Of a DNA stretch of 64,000 nucleotides, positions 11,169 through 21,725 are shown piece after piece. Origin of the DNA: Muscardinus avellanarius (lineage: Eukaryota > Chordata > Mammalia > Rodentia > Gliridae). How positions within the stretch are numbered: position 1 is the stretch's first letter; every line of letters starts with the position of its first letter. Position numbers and translations under genes: made by a program. Below the pieces are notes generated by a model. It did not search any database. It had not been told where the DNA came from and saw only the letters and a list, made by a program, of their open reading frames with translations. The stretch covers positions 84,692,619 through 84,756,618 of the forward strand of contig OY726571.1 in the NCBI GenBank assembly GCA_963383645.1, read 5' to 3'.

Positions 11169-11284
11169 GGAGGAGGAAGAAGAGGAGGAGGAGGAGAAGA
11201 AGAGGAAGAGGAGGAAGAGGAGGAGGAGGAAGAAGAGGAGGAGGAGAAGAAGAGGAGGAGGAAGAGGAGGAGGAAGAAGAGGAG

Positions 11285-11316
<32 letters not shown>

Positions 11317-11332
11317 TGAGGAGGAAGAGGAG

Positions 11333-11364
<32 letters not shown>

Positions 11365-11456
11365 GGAGGAAGAAGAAGAGGAGGAGGAGGAGGAGGAAGA
11401 AGAAGAGGAGGAGGAGGAAGAGGAGGAGAAGGAGGAGAAAAGGGAGAGGGGAAAAG
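11006..11456. repeat. Long GGA/GAA homopurine tract
   Basis: About 450 bases almost free of pyrimidines (single T near 11032 and 11317), made of irregular GGA, GAA and GAG units. Frames through it give poly-Glu/Arg on one strand and poly-Ser/Leu/Pro on the other and are not genes. Such tracts can form triplex (H-DNA) and are hard to assemble, which explains the adjacent gap. Confidence 0.95.
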
Positions 11457-11644
11457 CACTCCAGCTCACCCTGAGCATCTCTGTCTTCCTTGATCTCACG
11501 GAGGAGACCAGGCTGCGGAGCTTCTGAGCTCATCTGAAATCCAAAGGAGCCGGGGTCTAGAAGAGAACGCGGAAATGGACTTCCTGTAGACTTAGCCCAA
11601 ATTACGGACGCCCGCGATGCGTGTCTGAAGGTGATAAAGATGTG

Positions 11645-11840
11645 AGCCAGGCGTGGTGGCACAGGGCTGTCATCCCGGTTCTTGGGAGGCTGAGACAGGA
11701 GAATGGCAGGTTTGAGGTCAGCCTCAACAACTTAGCGAGACCCTATTTCAAAATTAAAAAAACAAATAGAGCTGGGTATGTGGTTCAGAGAGTTCACAGA
11801 GGTAGAACACACTGGGTACAATAATCCCCAGCACTGAAGA
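11645..11840 (+). mobile_element. B1-dID SINE with an insertion in the ID half
   Basis: From GAGCCAGGCGTGGTGG to CCCCAGCACTG. The ID half reads GTGGTTCAGAGAGTTCACAGAGGTAG, with about 10 extra bases compared with other copies. Confidence 0.85.
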
Positions 11841-11881
11841 AAAAAAAAGAGGAAAGAAGAAGTAAAGAAAAAGAAAAGAAA

Positions 11882-11920
<39 letters not shown>

Positions 11921-11922
11921 GG
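11841..11922. repeat. (GAAA)n tract in SINE tail
   Basis: Tetranucleotide repeat grown from the A-rich tail of the preceding SINE. Confidence 0.9.
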
Positions 11923-12236
11923 AAAGGAAAAAATGTGAAAAGTGGGTTGGACAGCGTGGTCTCCAGCCTCCTGGTCCTGTAAGGCAAGCACAAAGCATTG
12001 GCTAGAAGCCTGTGTGAAAAGCTGGACAAGTTTCAGGAAGGTGAATTCCCATCTCTGAGACCTCAGTTGCTAAGCAACCACTACCCAGGATGGATAAGCG
12101 TACTCCTGTAGGACATGTGGCGTAAGGCAGCCTTACTGCAGGGGCAGCGGCTGATGGGACCATCCAGTACAGTCCCACTGAGCAGGATCTAGTTAGCAAA
12201 TGGATTTCAGACTGGACTGTCATCACTAGAACCCCC

Positions 12237-12442
12237 TCCCCCTTTTGTGGTACTAGGATGGAACCCAGGGGCATTCTACCTCCCAGATATATCCCCAGCT
12301 CTATTTTTTATTCTTTATTTTGAAACAAGGTCTCACTGAGTTGCAAAGGGCCTCACTAAGTAGCTGAGGCTGTCTGCGAACCGCGATCCTGTCTCAGCCT
12401 CCCAAATGCTGGGATGACAAGTGTGCACCACCACGCCTGGCT
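12237..12442 (-). mobile_element. B1-dID SINE
   Basis: Reversed full dimer from TTTTGTGGTACTAGG to CACCACGCCTGGCT, with the typical TTTTTTATTCTTTATTTTG linker. Confidence 0.9.
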
Positions 12443-12652
12443 AAAAAGCACCCCCTTTTAAGACTTCCTAAGGAGGAGGTACTTGTGATTTGTCAGATAA
12501 GGGATGCTGCTTCAAAAGTCGTGGTGGAATCCCTTAGAAGTTACATAGAGGACGGTGTTTCCCAGGCACGAGTCGATGCCCACAGGTGTATTGTAAAGTA
12601 TTGAAAGACCCAAATGCATTTCTTTTTGACTATCTTCTCACTTTAAAACTGG

Positions 12653-12740
12653 TCGAGGTAGGTGTGGTGGCACACACCTGTGATCCCAGTACTTGGGAGG
12701 CTGAGACAGGAGGATCACAGGTTCAAAACCAGCAGCCCAG
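12653..12740 (+). mobile_element. B1-dID fragment lacking its 3' half and tail
   Basis: The B1 start (GTGTGGTGGCACACACC) runs about 85 bases and stops abruptly at CAAAACCAGCAG in unique sequence. There is no linker, ID half or A tail. Since SINEs insert 3'-end first, this means a later deletion removed the 3' part. Confidence 0.75.
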
Positions 12741-13388
12741 GCTTCTAGTTCTAAGCCTTCCTTCCACGATGGAAGCTTGGGGTGATGGGGTTTGAAGGCC
12801 CTAGGCGATGGGTCCGCTCTCATCCTCACGCATAGCTCCTTCTTACTGTAAGCTTTGGGGTGTTCTTCCCACATCCCAAGTCCCAGGGAGTCAAAGCTGG
12901 GCCAGAAACAGCAGTGAGCTGCCCTTTCCCTGCTCTGGAGTGCACCTAGAAGAGCCAGTTGGCCTTGCATGAGGTGAGGGGACCCCATTAACCTGTTGCT
13001 CACACAGCAGCTCCCGGAGGACCATGTCTATTTTGTAAAACAGCTGCTTAATTAACATGGGTACTGGGCCAGGGCAGTGTGCCTGCCTGCACAGGGTGAC
13101 CTGGGCCTGCTCGTCCCCTTAACTATCTGAAGAGGGTGAGGCTGGGGCCAGAGAGCTCTCTGAAGACCGTGCAGGTGGGACAGGCTGGGGTCGAGGGCGG
13201 GGGCAGGTTCTCCCAGCTGCTCTGAGCAGACCCTCTGGGAGCAGTCCAGAGCCTGGGAAGCTGACGGGGCTGGCACAGGCGTTCTGCCCGGGACGCTGTC
13301 CTGAGGGAGGTCAAGACGGTCTGCAGGGAGAACAACGGGGAATCGCAGAACCCCGAGCCCTTCTTGCATTCTGGAGTCTCAAGGGTAC
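12741..13388. other. Unique stretch
   Basis: Moderately GC-rich with no repeat. Overlapping open frames on the minus strand at 12638-13003 and 13052-13369 have no recognisable domain. Confidence 0.4.
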
Positions 13389-13390
13389 TC

Positions 13391-13468
<78 letters not shown>

Positions 13469-13543
13469 TGATTGCTTTCTTTCCTTCTTGTTTTCTCCCT
13501 TTCTCTCTTTCTTTCTTTCTTTCTTTTCCTTTCTTTCTTTCTA
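13389..13543. repeat. (CT)n followed by (CTTT)n
   Basis: About 80 bases of CT, then CTTT/CCTT units. It forms the tail side of the SINE that follows. Confidence 0.9.
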
Positions 13544-13704
13544 TACATCCCAGCTCTTTTTTAAAAAATTATTATTTTGGAATAGGGTCTTACCACATTG
13601 TCGAGGGTCTTGCTAAATTGCCAAGGCCGGCCTAGAACCTGCGATCCTCCTATCTCAACCTCCCAAATATTGGGCTTACCGACCTGTGGCACCATGCCCA
13701 GCTC
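13544..13704 (-). mobile_element. B1-dID SINE, ID half mostly lost
   Basis: The reversed B1 half is complete to CACCATGCCCAGCTCC. Only CATCCCAGCTC of the ID half remains before the CTTT tract, so microsatellite growth or deletion has consumed the rest. Confidence 0.75.
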
Positions 13705-13705
13705 C

Positions 13706-13864
13706 AGTATGTTTATATTTTTGTGCCACCATCACCACCCCCATCTCCAGAGCTCTTTTCATTTTGCAAAACAGAAACTCTGAACTCACAATCCCATTCT
13801 TCTTCTACCTCATCCCTGGGGGCCACTATTCCATTTTCTGCCTCTCTGTGTCTGGGTACATTTG
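13706..13864 (-). mobile_element. L1 3'UTR fragment, antisense
   Basis: GTGCCACCATCACCACCCCC, CAAAACAGAAACTCTG and GGGGGCCACTATTCC match the reverse complement of an old L1M-type 3'UTR. It ends where the MLT1 LTR starts. Confidence 0.65.
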
Positions 13865-14192
13865 TGCTATGATCTGACAAGTTTGTGTCACCTGCAAACT
13901 TCTATGCTGAAGTCCTAACACCCAAGGTGATATTACTAAGAGATGGGGCTTTGGGAAGACTATTAAGATTGTGGGGACAGATCCCTCACTGGTGGGATTA
14001 ATGCCCTTATAACAGAGACCCTGGAGAGATCTTTTGACCCTCTGCCATGTGCATTACCTTTGAACCAAGCATCATCTCTGCCGGTGACTTGACCGTGGAT
14101 TTTCAGCCTCTAGAACTGTGAGTAGTAAACCTCCATTGTTTATAAGCCTCCTGTCTACGGCATTTTGTTATAGTAACCCTGACTAGATTGGC
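13865..14192 (+). mobile_element. MLT1-type MaLR solo LTR
   Basis: It starts TGCTATGATCTGACAAG and ends in TTGGCA. The landmarks are in order: CTGAAGTCCTAACACCC, GATGGGGCTTTGGG, GGGATTAATGCCCTTATAA, CTCTAGAACTGTGAG and TTTTGTTATAGTAACCC. This is the layout of eutherian MLT1A-group LTRs (ERVL-MaLR). No internal retroviral sequence is present. Confidence 0.8.
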
Positions 14193-15338
14193 AACTGGGT
14201 AGCTCATCTAAGTAGACTCCTGCAAAGCGGGTCCTTCGTGACCGGCTCGTTTCTCTGCCCTTAATGTCCGTATAGTTTATGCCTGCAATGGCATTAAGGA
14301 CACCTTGGATTTTAAGCTCCATCTATTCCAAAGGTTCCCTCTCCAGCCCACAGTTCAGGCCATCTGGTGGTAGGCGGGGTGGCTTGGCTCTGCGTCTCCC
14401 AGGTCTGCTGGAGTGGGGCGGTTTGGGGTAGAGCACCAGCTCTCCCGAGCTCTGCCCTCCCCTTGTCTTTGCCTTTGGGAAAACCTCAGCGGTTTTCTTA
14501 TTTTTGCTGTATCCACACAAGAAGAAAAACTTGGACTCAGGCTGTGTAAGAAGAGGAAGCTCCTGACAGCAGGGATTTTCATGGCCTCGTGCAGAATGCC
14601 GGTGTGGCTTCGAACATATTTCCTGGGTTTTTCATAAGCTAATATTATTAAGTATTTTAGAGAAAATAGTTTTTATAGGACTGACCGGATGCCAGACCTT
14701 GCAACTGTTTGTGTCTGTAGGACTTTCCTCTATCCCTTGGGACTACAAGGGCACTATTTTGAGTCAGCTCAGTAAAAGCTGAGGGCAAGGAGGCCCATAT
14801 GGGGAGGAGGCCAGTAGGTGTCTTCTCCCAGTATCCAGGCCTAGAACATTCTAGAAGAATGGCTTCTAGAACATTCCTTTTCTCATGTTTATGCCAGACA
14901 CCCCTGGAGATGCTTAGATGTAACAGTGAAAAATTTTGTAAGACAATCGCCTGGATGGAAGAGGAGTGAGGGAGAATTGGAGACCCGATTGTGGGGACTT
15001 GCCCTGCCATTCTGGGACACAACTCTGTGGGCAGGTGGTGGGGGACAGAGGAAGTGGTGGGCCCTCCATTCCTCCAGTGCATGTTCTGGAAAGACTGAGA
15101 CAACTTCTTTTCCTGAAGGGTACCTGGAGTCATGCTGAGGCTGTGAAATCCATACTGGGGTGTGCACCTCTCTCCAGAGCCCACACAGGGCTGTCTTGCA
15201 GGATGGTGGAACCTGAGTCTTGCACTGAGACCTGAGCACAGGGATGTTCCTGTCTGACCATGTGGTCACAGGCAGGGAGCCAGGGCCCCTCAGCTGGCCG
15301 GACCTTGGCCACCCAGAGAGTTTTAAAAGGAAATTTGA
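14193..15338. other. Unique stretch
   Basis: No repeat family recognised. A minus-strand frame at 14657-15184 (175 codons) has no domain, and its region is also open on other frames, so I do not call it a gene. Confidence 0.4.
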
Positions 15339-15551
15339 AACCAAGTGTGGTGGTACATGCCTATAACCCCAGTAGTTAGGAGGCTGAGACTGGAAGATGG
15401 CAGGTTAAAGGCCAGCCTCAGCAATTTAGCAAATCCTGTTTTAGAATAAAAAGTTAAAAGGGCTGGGGGTATAGCTCAGAGGTAGAAAGCCACTGGGTTC
15501 AATCCCTAATATCAGAGACAGAGAGAGACAGAGAGACAGAGAGACAGGGAC
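15339..15551 (+). mobile_element. B1-dID SINE with AGAGAC tail
   Basis: Dimer from ACCAAGTGTGGTGGTACATG to CAATCCCTAATATC. The tail is (AGAGAC)n at 15512-15551. Confidence 0.85.
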
Positions 15552-15720
15552 AAAGAAATGACGAGATTAAAAAAAATACATTTGCATAGTAAAATAAGGC
15601 AAGTAGGAGCTTCACCATCTTAAAGGTTTCAGAAGGTGCTCTGTGCTTGGGGCTGTATGAGGGGATTCTCCTCAGTCCAGGACGGAGGCTGTGAACGAGG
15701 CCAGCCAACAGGACGGGAGG

Positions 15721-15845
15721 CGCACACTTGTAATCCCAGTACTTGGGAGGCTGAGACAGGAGGACCGCAGGTTCCTAAAGATAAATATAACATTGGGCTG
15801 GAGGTGGAGCTCAGAGGTAGAATGCCCCTGGGTTCAATCCCCAGC

Positions 15846-15887
<42 letters not shown>
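15721..15887 (+). mobile_element. 5'-truncated B1-dID SINE with (CA)n tail
   Basis: The copy begins at CGCACACTTGTAATCCCAG and lacks most of the B1 3' part and linker (jump at CGCAGGTTCCTAAAG). AGGACGGGAGG occurs at 15710-15720 and again at 15888-15898, an 11-bp target-site duplication, so the 5' truncation is original. The tail is (CA)n at about 15846-15886. Confidence 0.85.
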
Positions 15888-15994
15888 AGGACGGGAGGAT
15901 GCTAAAGCCAGGTCAGCTCCATGAGCCACTAGGGCTTCAGAGCCTCCAATCACACTGGGCTGACAGGCAACTTGTGGACATCCCATATCACTTC

Positions 15995-16301
15995 TTCCTT
16001 TTTGTTTTTTGGGTTCTGGACATTCTGCTAACGAATGAGCTACACGCCCAACCCTTTCTATATTATTATTATTAGTAGTAATAGTAGTAGTAGTAGTAGT
16101 AGTACTGAGGATGGAACCCAGGGGCTTTCTACTTCCGGGCTATACTCCCACACTTATTTTTATACTCTTATTTGGAAACAGGGTCTCACTAAGTTGCTGA
16201 GAGCCTCACTAAGTAGCTGAGGCTGGCTTCGAACCTGCGCGATCCTCCTGCCTCAGTCTCTCAAGCACAGGGGTTACAAGCGTGCACCACCATGCTCAGC
16301 T
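15995..16301 (-). mobile_element. Two overlapping reversed SINE pieces with (TAG)n
   Basis: An ID half lies at about 15998-16055. An ATT/TAG trinucleotide repeat (16061-16104) separates it from a nearly complete reversed dimer ending at CACCATGCTCAGCT. The second copy has probably inserted in the tail or linker of the first. Confidence 0.75.
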
Positions 16302-16308
16302 ATTTAGT

Positions 16309-16540
16309 GGTGGTACTGGGGTTTCTGGAAGCCCTCCTACCTCCGGGCTACACTCCCAGACCTATTTTATTTTTTGGAAACAGAGTCTCCTAAGCCAGCG
16401 TGTCTGGCTTTGTACGCTCGGCTATTTATTTTGAAACAGGGTCTCGCTAAGGTAGGGAGACTGAGTTCCAACCTGAGATCCTCCTTTCTCAGCCTCCCAC
16501 ATTCTGGGAACACAGGTGTGCACCACGGTCCCCGGCTTGA
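16309..16540 (-). mobile_element. Nested reversed SINEs (type II piece plus B1 half)
   Basis: 16312-16425 is a type II dimer (ID half with TTTCTGGAAGCCC, then TAAGCCAGCGTGTCTGGCTT) missing its B1 start. 16426-16538 is the B1 half of another copy (TTTTGAAACAGGGTCTCGC to GTGCACCACGGTCCCCGGC). See the finding on subfamily II. Confidence 0.75.
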
Positions 16541-16707
16541 TATGTAGATCTCAGGGGAAGATGTAAGGCTTGAGCTGGAAGGCAGAGGGTAAGAAAAGTT
16601 GGACAGGGGACAGGAGTGCTTGGCAGGACAGCAATGGCCTTCCCTAGCACACATGAGCATCTATTTCTCAGATCTTTCTGGAATAGGTCATTAAAAGGCA
16701 ACTTTGT

Positions 16708-16915
16708 CGCCGGGCGTGGTGACGCACGCTTGTAATACCCGCGCTTGGGAGGCAGAGACAGGAGGATCGCGCAGGTTTGAAGCCAGCCTCTCTGGCTTGA
16801 GAGACCCTGTTTCCAAATAAAAATAATATAAAATAGGTCTGGGAGTGTAGCCCGAAGGTAGAAGCGTTTCCAGGAACCCCAGTACCACCACCAAAAATAA
16901 AAAATAAAAAAAAGT
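16708..16915 (+). mobile_element. Type II B1-dID SINE with 9-bp TSD
   Basis: GCCGGGCGTGGTGACGCACG opens it, followed by the type II markers AGCCTCTCTGGCTTGAGAGAC and AAATAGGTCTGGGAGTGTAG. The ID 3' part reads GTTTCCAGGAACCCCAGTACC instead of the usual GGGTTCCATCCCC. CAACTTTGT flanks it at 16699-16707 and 16916-16924. Confidence 0.9.
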
Positions 16916-16924
16916 CAACTTTGT

Positions 16925-17749
16925 GCTCTCCCGCTCATCAGCTTTGTTTTTTGCACGAAGCAGCAGAAAGCCAACCGTGAGCCTCTGTGGCAAGAGAGCT
17001 CGTGAGCGCTGAGGGTGGTAAGTTCTGGATCTCAGTCCCAATCCGACGGCTTCATAAGGTAAAACCCGGGGCCTTGCTCGTTACCTTGAGACCTAATTTC
17101 CTCATCTGTGGAATGGACCTAACGACACCTGACTTTCAGATTTCTGAGGATTCTCATGCATTCCAACAAGCGGAATTGGGATGAAATCATCCCATTTCAA
17201 CAAGCCGAAGAAGCAGAGCGGGCAGAGCAGCTGCAGATGATAGAAGACGCGCTTGTTCGTAGACAGATGCTCTTTGGGGCTTGCTGTGAGTCTGGCACCA
17301 GGCCGGGCGGTCAAGGTATTATGCGCGAGACAGGCAAGGCGCCTGCATCCAGGAGCTAAAATGGTGTGGAAAAACAAAACTGTAAGGATAGCACGATTGT
17401 AAGGTCTTAACAAGCAAGATTATCTACTGAGCAGAGCCCGGCATGATCACCCAGGGAGCTTAGCTACGGGGCCCAGAAGGCCCCTCTCTCTGAGCTGTGA
17501 TGGGAAAGGCCAGGCCTGGCCAAGGAAAGGTCAGAGGAAAAGGTTCCGGGTCAAAGGGAGAGAAGGGAAGCCCCAGGGGTGGCTCAGGGAGCCAGGAGGA
17601 AAGTGGTGGGAGGTGATTTGAAAGTAATTAGCATCCAGAGAAAGTGTTTGGTTTGTATGCATGCTAAGGGCGGTGGGAATCCAGTGTAAGGGGTCCAAAT
17701 GGGAGATGGCATGATCTGGTCTGCGTTTTAAGAGCCAGCCTCAAACTCA
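16925..17749. other. Unique stretch
   Basis: No repeat or gene recognised. The local frame at 17156-17359 is short and featureless. Confidence 0.4.
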
Positions 17750-18114
17750 ACAACAGAAAAAAATGGCCCAAGAGAAAAATGCCCTTATTTTCATTTTAAA
17801 ACTAATAATACAGGCAAAGGACCTGAAGAGATGTTTTTTCTCTTTTTTCCAAAAAAGATAGGCAGATGGCAGATAAGCAGATGAAAAGATGCCCCACATT
17901 ATTAATTGCATGGGAATTAATTTGGGAAATGCAGACAGGAGCCACAATGAGATAGCACTGCATACCCACTTGGGGGAAGCTACTATCAAAAATCCAGAAA
18001 ATAACAAGTGCTAGCATGAGTGTGGAAAAATGGGAGCTCTCGGGTATTATTGGTGAGAACTTAAAATAGGACCACCACTCTGGAAAACTGTACCAAAAGT
18101 TCATCAAAAATACA

Positions 18115-18330
18115 GCCGGGCGTGGCAGCGCACGCTTGGAATCCCCGCGCTTGGGAGGTGGAGACAGGAGGATCGCGCAGGTTCGAAGGCAGCCTCGCTG
18201 GCTTAGGAGACCCTGTTTCCAAATAAAAAAGTATAAAATAGGTCTGGGAGTGTAGCCCAGAGAGATAGAAGGGTTCCATCCCCAGTACCACCAAAAAATT
18301 AAATATATATATATATATATATATATATAC
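18115..18330 (+). mobile_element. Type II B1-dID SINE with (TA)n tail, inside L1
   Basis: It has the type II marker CAGCCTCGCTGGCTTAGGAG and AAATAGGTCTGGGAG, but keeps GGGTTCCATCCCCAG in the ID half, so it is an intermediate between subfamilies. The tail is (TA)n at 18302-18329. Confidence 0.85.
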
Positions 18331-18682
18331 CCCAAAGAATTGAAAGCAGGACTCAAAGAAATATGTATACAACCATGTTCACAGCAGCAGTATTCACAAT
18401 AGTCAGAAGGTGAAAACAAGAGAGATGTTTGTTGACGGACGGACAGAGAAAATGTGGTCCATGCCTACAGCAGAACACTACGTAGCCTTCAAGGGAAAGC
18501 AGTTCTGACACCTGTTACAGCATGGATGAACCTGGAGGACATCATTCTCGGTGAAATAAAATGGTTGCAAGAGGACAAACATATGATTCCAATTCTGCGA
18601 AATACCCAGAGGAGTCAAATTCATAAGAGAAAGTAGAATGGGGATTGTCTAGAGTTGGAGATCGGGAGAAATGGGGAGTTAA

Positions 18683-18935
18683 GCCGGGCGTGATGGCGCA
18701 CGCTTGTAATCCCAGCATCTGGGAGGCTGAGACAGGAGGATGGCAGTTCAAGGACAGCCTCAGCTACTTAGTGAGGCCCTTTGCAACTCCGTGAGACCTT
18801 GTTTAAAAATAAAGAATAGAAAATAGAGCTGGGGGTATAGCTCAGAGATAGAATGCCCCCTGGATTCCATCCCCAGTACTGTAAATAAAAAAGAAAGAAA
18901 AGAAAAGAAAAACAAAAAGAAAAAGAAAGAAATAG
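18683..18935 (+). mobile_element. B1-dID SINE, type I, inside L1
   Basis: Complete dimer with a GAAA-rich tail. GAGTTAA at 18676-18682 and 18936-18942 is the likely target-site duplication. Confidence 0.9.
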
Positions 18936-19075
18936 TGAGTTAATAGTTACTTGGTGCAGAGTTTCCGTTTAGAAGAATAAGAAAGTTCTGGAAATGGACG
19001 GTGGTGACGGTCACACAATAACGTGAATGTACTCAAAGCTACCGAACTACGCGCTTAAAATGGCCAGGAGAAGAG

Positions 19076-19767
19076 GTGTAGACCGCTAGTAGCACATGTG
19101 CTTAGGGGGTGAGACACACACGCAAGGTCAGGGGTAAATCATTATGACACGCACATCTCATGAGAGGCACAAAGATGGGCGGGAGGGCAGTCACAGTGGA
19201 GATGGGGGACCAACAGGCGGGCTGTCGGGGAAACTGAGGCATGTGATCATGACTTCCCAAACTAGGGAGAGGGCGAGCTCATGAACTGAGACACAGAAGA
19301 GACAGCTCGCTCAAGGAGACCACGTGGCGGTGAAGAGGGGACAGGACCCAAGGCTGCGGCCTCCGGGCTCCACCTCCGCAGCCCTATGGCACCGTTGGTT
19401 GACACAGCAGAGGGGCTCTTGGGAAGGAATATATTTGAGAGAAAAGCACATTTTTGGTTTTTGTTGTTGTTCACACTAACATTTTAAGAACCGTTTCCTC
19501 AGAGTATAACGGATACACAGTAAAGTGCCTGATTTGGTAGGTTTTGACATTTGTGCATACTCGATTTGAGGTAGGCGTCTATTAAATATCCACGTGGTTG
19601 TAAGAAGCTGGATGACTGGATTTGGAGCTCAGGGGAGAATTTTAATTTCCACAATTAAAGTAATAGTGGAATTACCAGTTCATAGATGGTATTTGCAGAC
19701 TTAACCCCAGACGAGAGCTTATTAGAAGTAGGAAGAGTTGCCATTTCTTGAACAGCAGCATTTAATT
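19076..19767. other. Unique stretch
   Basis: No repeat family or gene recognised. Confidence 0.4.
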
Positions 19768-20195
19768 TTAGGGGAAGGGAAGCTGAGAATTGAACCCAGG
19801 AGCATTCCGCCTCTGAGCACATGATCATGAGCTCATTTATTTTTATTTATTTATTTTGGTACTTGGAATTGAACCCAAGAACATTCCACCTCCAAACTCC
19901 TATTTTTATTTTTATTTTTATTTTTTATTTGGAAACAGGGTCTCAGTGAGTTGCGGAGGGCCCCACTAAGTAGCTGAGGCTGGCCACAAACCTGCCATCC
20001 TCCTTTCTCAGCCTCTCAAGTACTGGGATTACAGGCATGCGCCAATATGCCCGGCTCTGGTTTTTATTTTAAAACAGGATCTTGCTGAATTGCTAAAGAT
20101 CTGACTGAGTTGCTCAGACTGGCCTCGAGCCTGGGATCCTCCTGTCTCAGCCTCCCAAGTACTGGGATCACAGGTGTGCGCCACCATGCCCAGCA
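19768..20195 (-). mobile_element. SINE inserted in a SINE, both reversed
   Basis: An outer copy supplies the ID half at about 19780-19830 and the B1 half at about 20058-20195. An inner copy (about 19845-20057, ATTTTGGTACTTGGAATTG to CCAATATGCCCGGCT) sits in its linker. Both have eroded ends. Confidence 0.75.
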
Positions 20196-20349
20196 AGGGT
20201 GCAGTCAGTTTAACTTGTATCGTACCTCTAAGAGGGAGGCAGTTAACCATTGTGATGGAAAATGCTAGACAGAGTCCCCAAATTCACCATTCCCTTCATT
20301 CATTCAAAGAAATACATTTTGCCTTGACTTTGGATAGCAGCTGGGCACT

Positions 20350-20700
20350 GCTGATCCCAGCCTTCCTTGCAGTATATGGGACCATGTGACCATGATCTTC
20401 CAGTAAAACGTGAGGTGCTTCCACAGGGGGGCCCGTGACCATGGGGGTGTCTCCTCCACACTCCCAGCCCCTTTCTTACTAATGAAAATGGCAATGACTG
20501 TGGCTACCTTGGAAGCCACAGGCCAAAGATGGCAGAGATGCCTCAGCCTGGAGCAGGAGCACCTGCCCAACCAGAGAGCTCCTTCAGAGTCACATGTGAA
20601 GGAACAATGCACTCTTCTGTGCTGAGATCATGGGTTTTAGTTGTTTGTTTGTTTTGGCCACAGTGGCTTATTCTGTTGTCTCTAATATTTACCTGCAGAA
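20350..20700 (+). mobile_element. Possible ancient repeat remnant, family unassigned
   Basis: AAGCCACAGGCCAAAGATGGCAGAG and the GAGATCATGGGTTTTAGTTG / TTTGTTTGTTTTGG end resemble a mammal-wide repeat whose 3' end carries an AAGCCACTGAGATTTGGGG-like motif. I cannot name it with confidence. Confidence 0.3.
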
Positions 20701-20897
20701 ATGCTTAGAGAAGATACGATACCTAGGGCATACAGGTAGGATCCAAATGCTATTCCGTCTCATTTTAACATCCCCACCTATCTATCCATTGTCTGAGACC
20801 AAGAAGGATGGAGGATACGGGGAGCTTGGGGGTGCATAGAGCCCCAATTCTGAGCCGGCCGGGCAGACATCCGTTGAGCTCAGTAAGAAGCAGGTCC

Positions 20898-21115
20898 TAG
20901 CCGGGCGTGGTGGTGCACGCTTGTGATCCCAGCATTCGGGAGCCTGAGACCCGGAGGATTGCGGTTCGCGGTTCGTAGTTCACGGACAGCCTCAGCTACT
21001 TAGTGAGGCCCTCTGCAACTCAGTGAGAGACCTGGTTTCAAAATAAAGAATAAAAAATAAGGCAGGGGCTGTAGCTCGGAGGTCAAATGCCCCTGAGTTC
21101 CATTCCTAGACCTGG
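20898..21115 (+). mobile_element. B1-dID SINE, type I, with triplicated GCGGTTC
   Basis: Full dimer from AGCCGGGCGTGGTGGTGC. Inside the B1 half, GCGGTTC is repeated (GCGGTTCGCGGTTCGTAGTTC at 20961-20981), a small internal tandem expansion. It leads into the GAA tract. Confidence 0.9.
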
Positions 21116-21298
21116 AAAGAAGAAGAAGAAGAAGAAGAAGAAGAAGAAGAAGAAGAAGAAGAAGAAGAAGAAGAAGAAGAAGAAGAAGAAGAAGAAGAAG
21201 AAGAAGAAGAAGAGGAGGAGGAGGAGGAGGAGGAGGAGGAGGAGGAGGAGGAGGAGGAGGAGGAGGAGGAGGAGGAGGAGGAGGAGGAGGAGGAGAAG
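21114..21298. repeat. (GAA)n-(GAG)n homopurine tract in SINE tail
   Basis: An uninterrupted purine run of 185 bases: about 32 GAA units (to about 21212) then about 28 GAG units. It lies directly at the tail position of the preceding SINE. Frames of poly-Lys/Arg or poly-Pro/Leu across it are artefacts. Confidence 0.95.
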
Positions 21299-21339
21299 CA
21301 GCTTTTACCATGTGGTGGAAATAATCAAAGAGCTTGTGG

Positions 21340-21469
21340 TTTGCTGAAGTTATGTCCAGAACATTCCCCAAAGCCCCATGTGATGAGGCTTGATCACCAG
21401 GTACTAAGAGGCTTAGAGGGAGAAAGGTAGTCATTGGGTCCCTGTCCCCAAAGGAGATATGGAACCCTG

Positions 21470-21537
<68 letters not shown>

Positions 21538-21725
21538 TTCTCACTACCATATGACAATCAGTCACACATTCCCACCATGATGTACAGTGCTGCCGCAGGC
21601 TCAGACCAGCATGGTCAAGCAACTGCGAACGGAAACCCCTGAAACTGTGAATCGCACCTTTTTCCTTTATAAGTTCCTCCTTATCATCTCAGGCATTTTG
21701 TCACAGTGACGGGAAGCTAACACAC
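21340..21725 (+). mobile_element. MaLR solo LTR, plus strand, with internal (TC)n
   Basis: It is the plus-strand counterpart of the LTRs at 7480 and 31160: TGTCCAGAACATTCCCC, CCCATGTGATGAGGCTTG, then (TC)n at 21475-21535, CGGAAACCCCTGAAACTGTG and CATTTTGTCACAGTGACGGG. No internal genes are seen. Confidence 0.6.

Larger units (their letters stand above)
17750..19075 (+). mobile_element. Old L1 3' end in sense, split by two SINEs
   Basis: L1 ORF2 C-terminal and 3'UTR landmarks occur in order: GCCACAATGAGATAGCACTG, ACCACTCTGGAAAACTG, then after a SINE TTCACAGCAGCAGTATTCAC, ATGGATGAACCTGGAGGAC and GTGAAATAAAATGG, and after another SINE the 3'UTR GGTGACGGTCACACAATAAC. Many stops and indels make it inert. 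It resembles the L1MA/L1MB age class. Confidence 0.8.

Noticed and set aside
10565..11662. Open frame of 365 codons through the gap and purine tract
   Set aside because: It is Ser/Leu/Pro low complexity from the GGA/GAA repeat plus 200 N; not a gene.
14657..15184. 175-codon minus-strand frame as an exon
   Set aside because: No recognisable family or conserved motif; overlapping frames occur on both strands.
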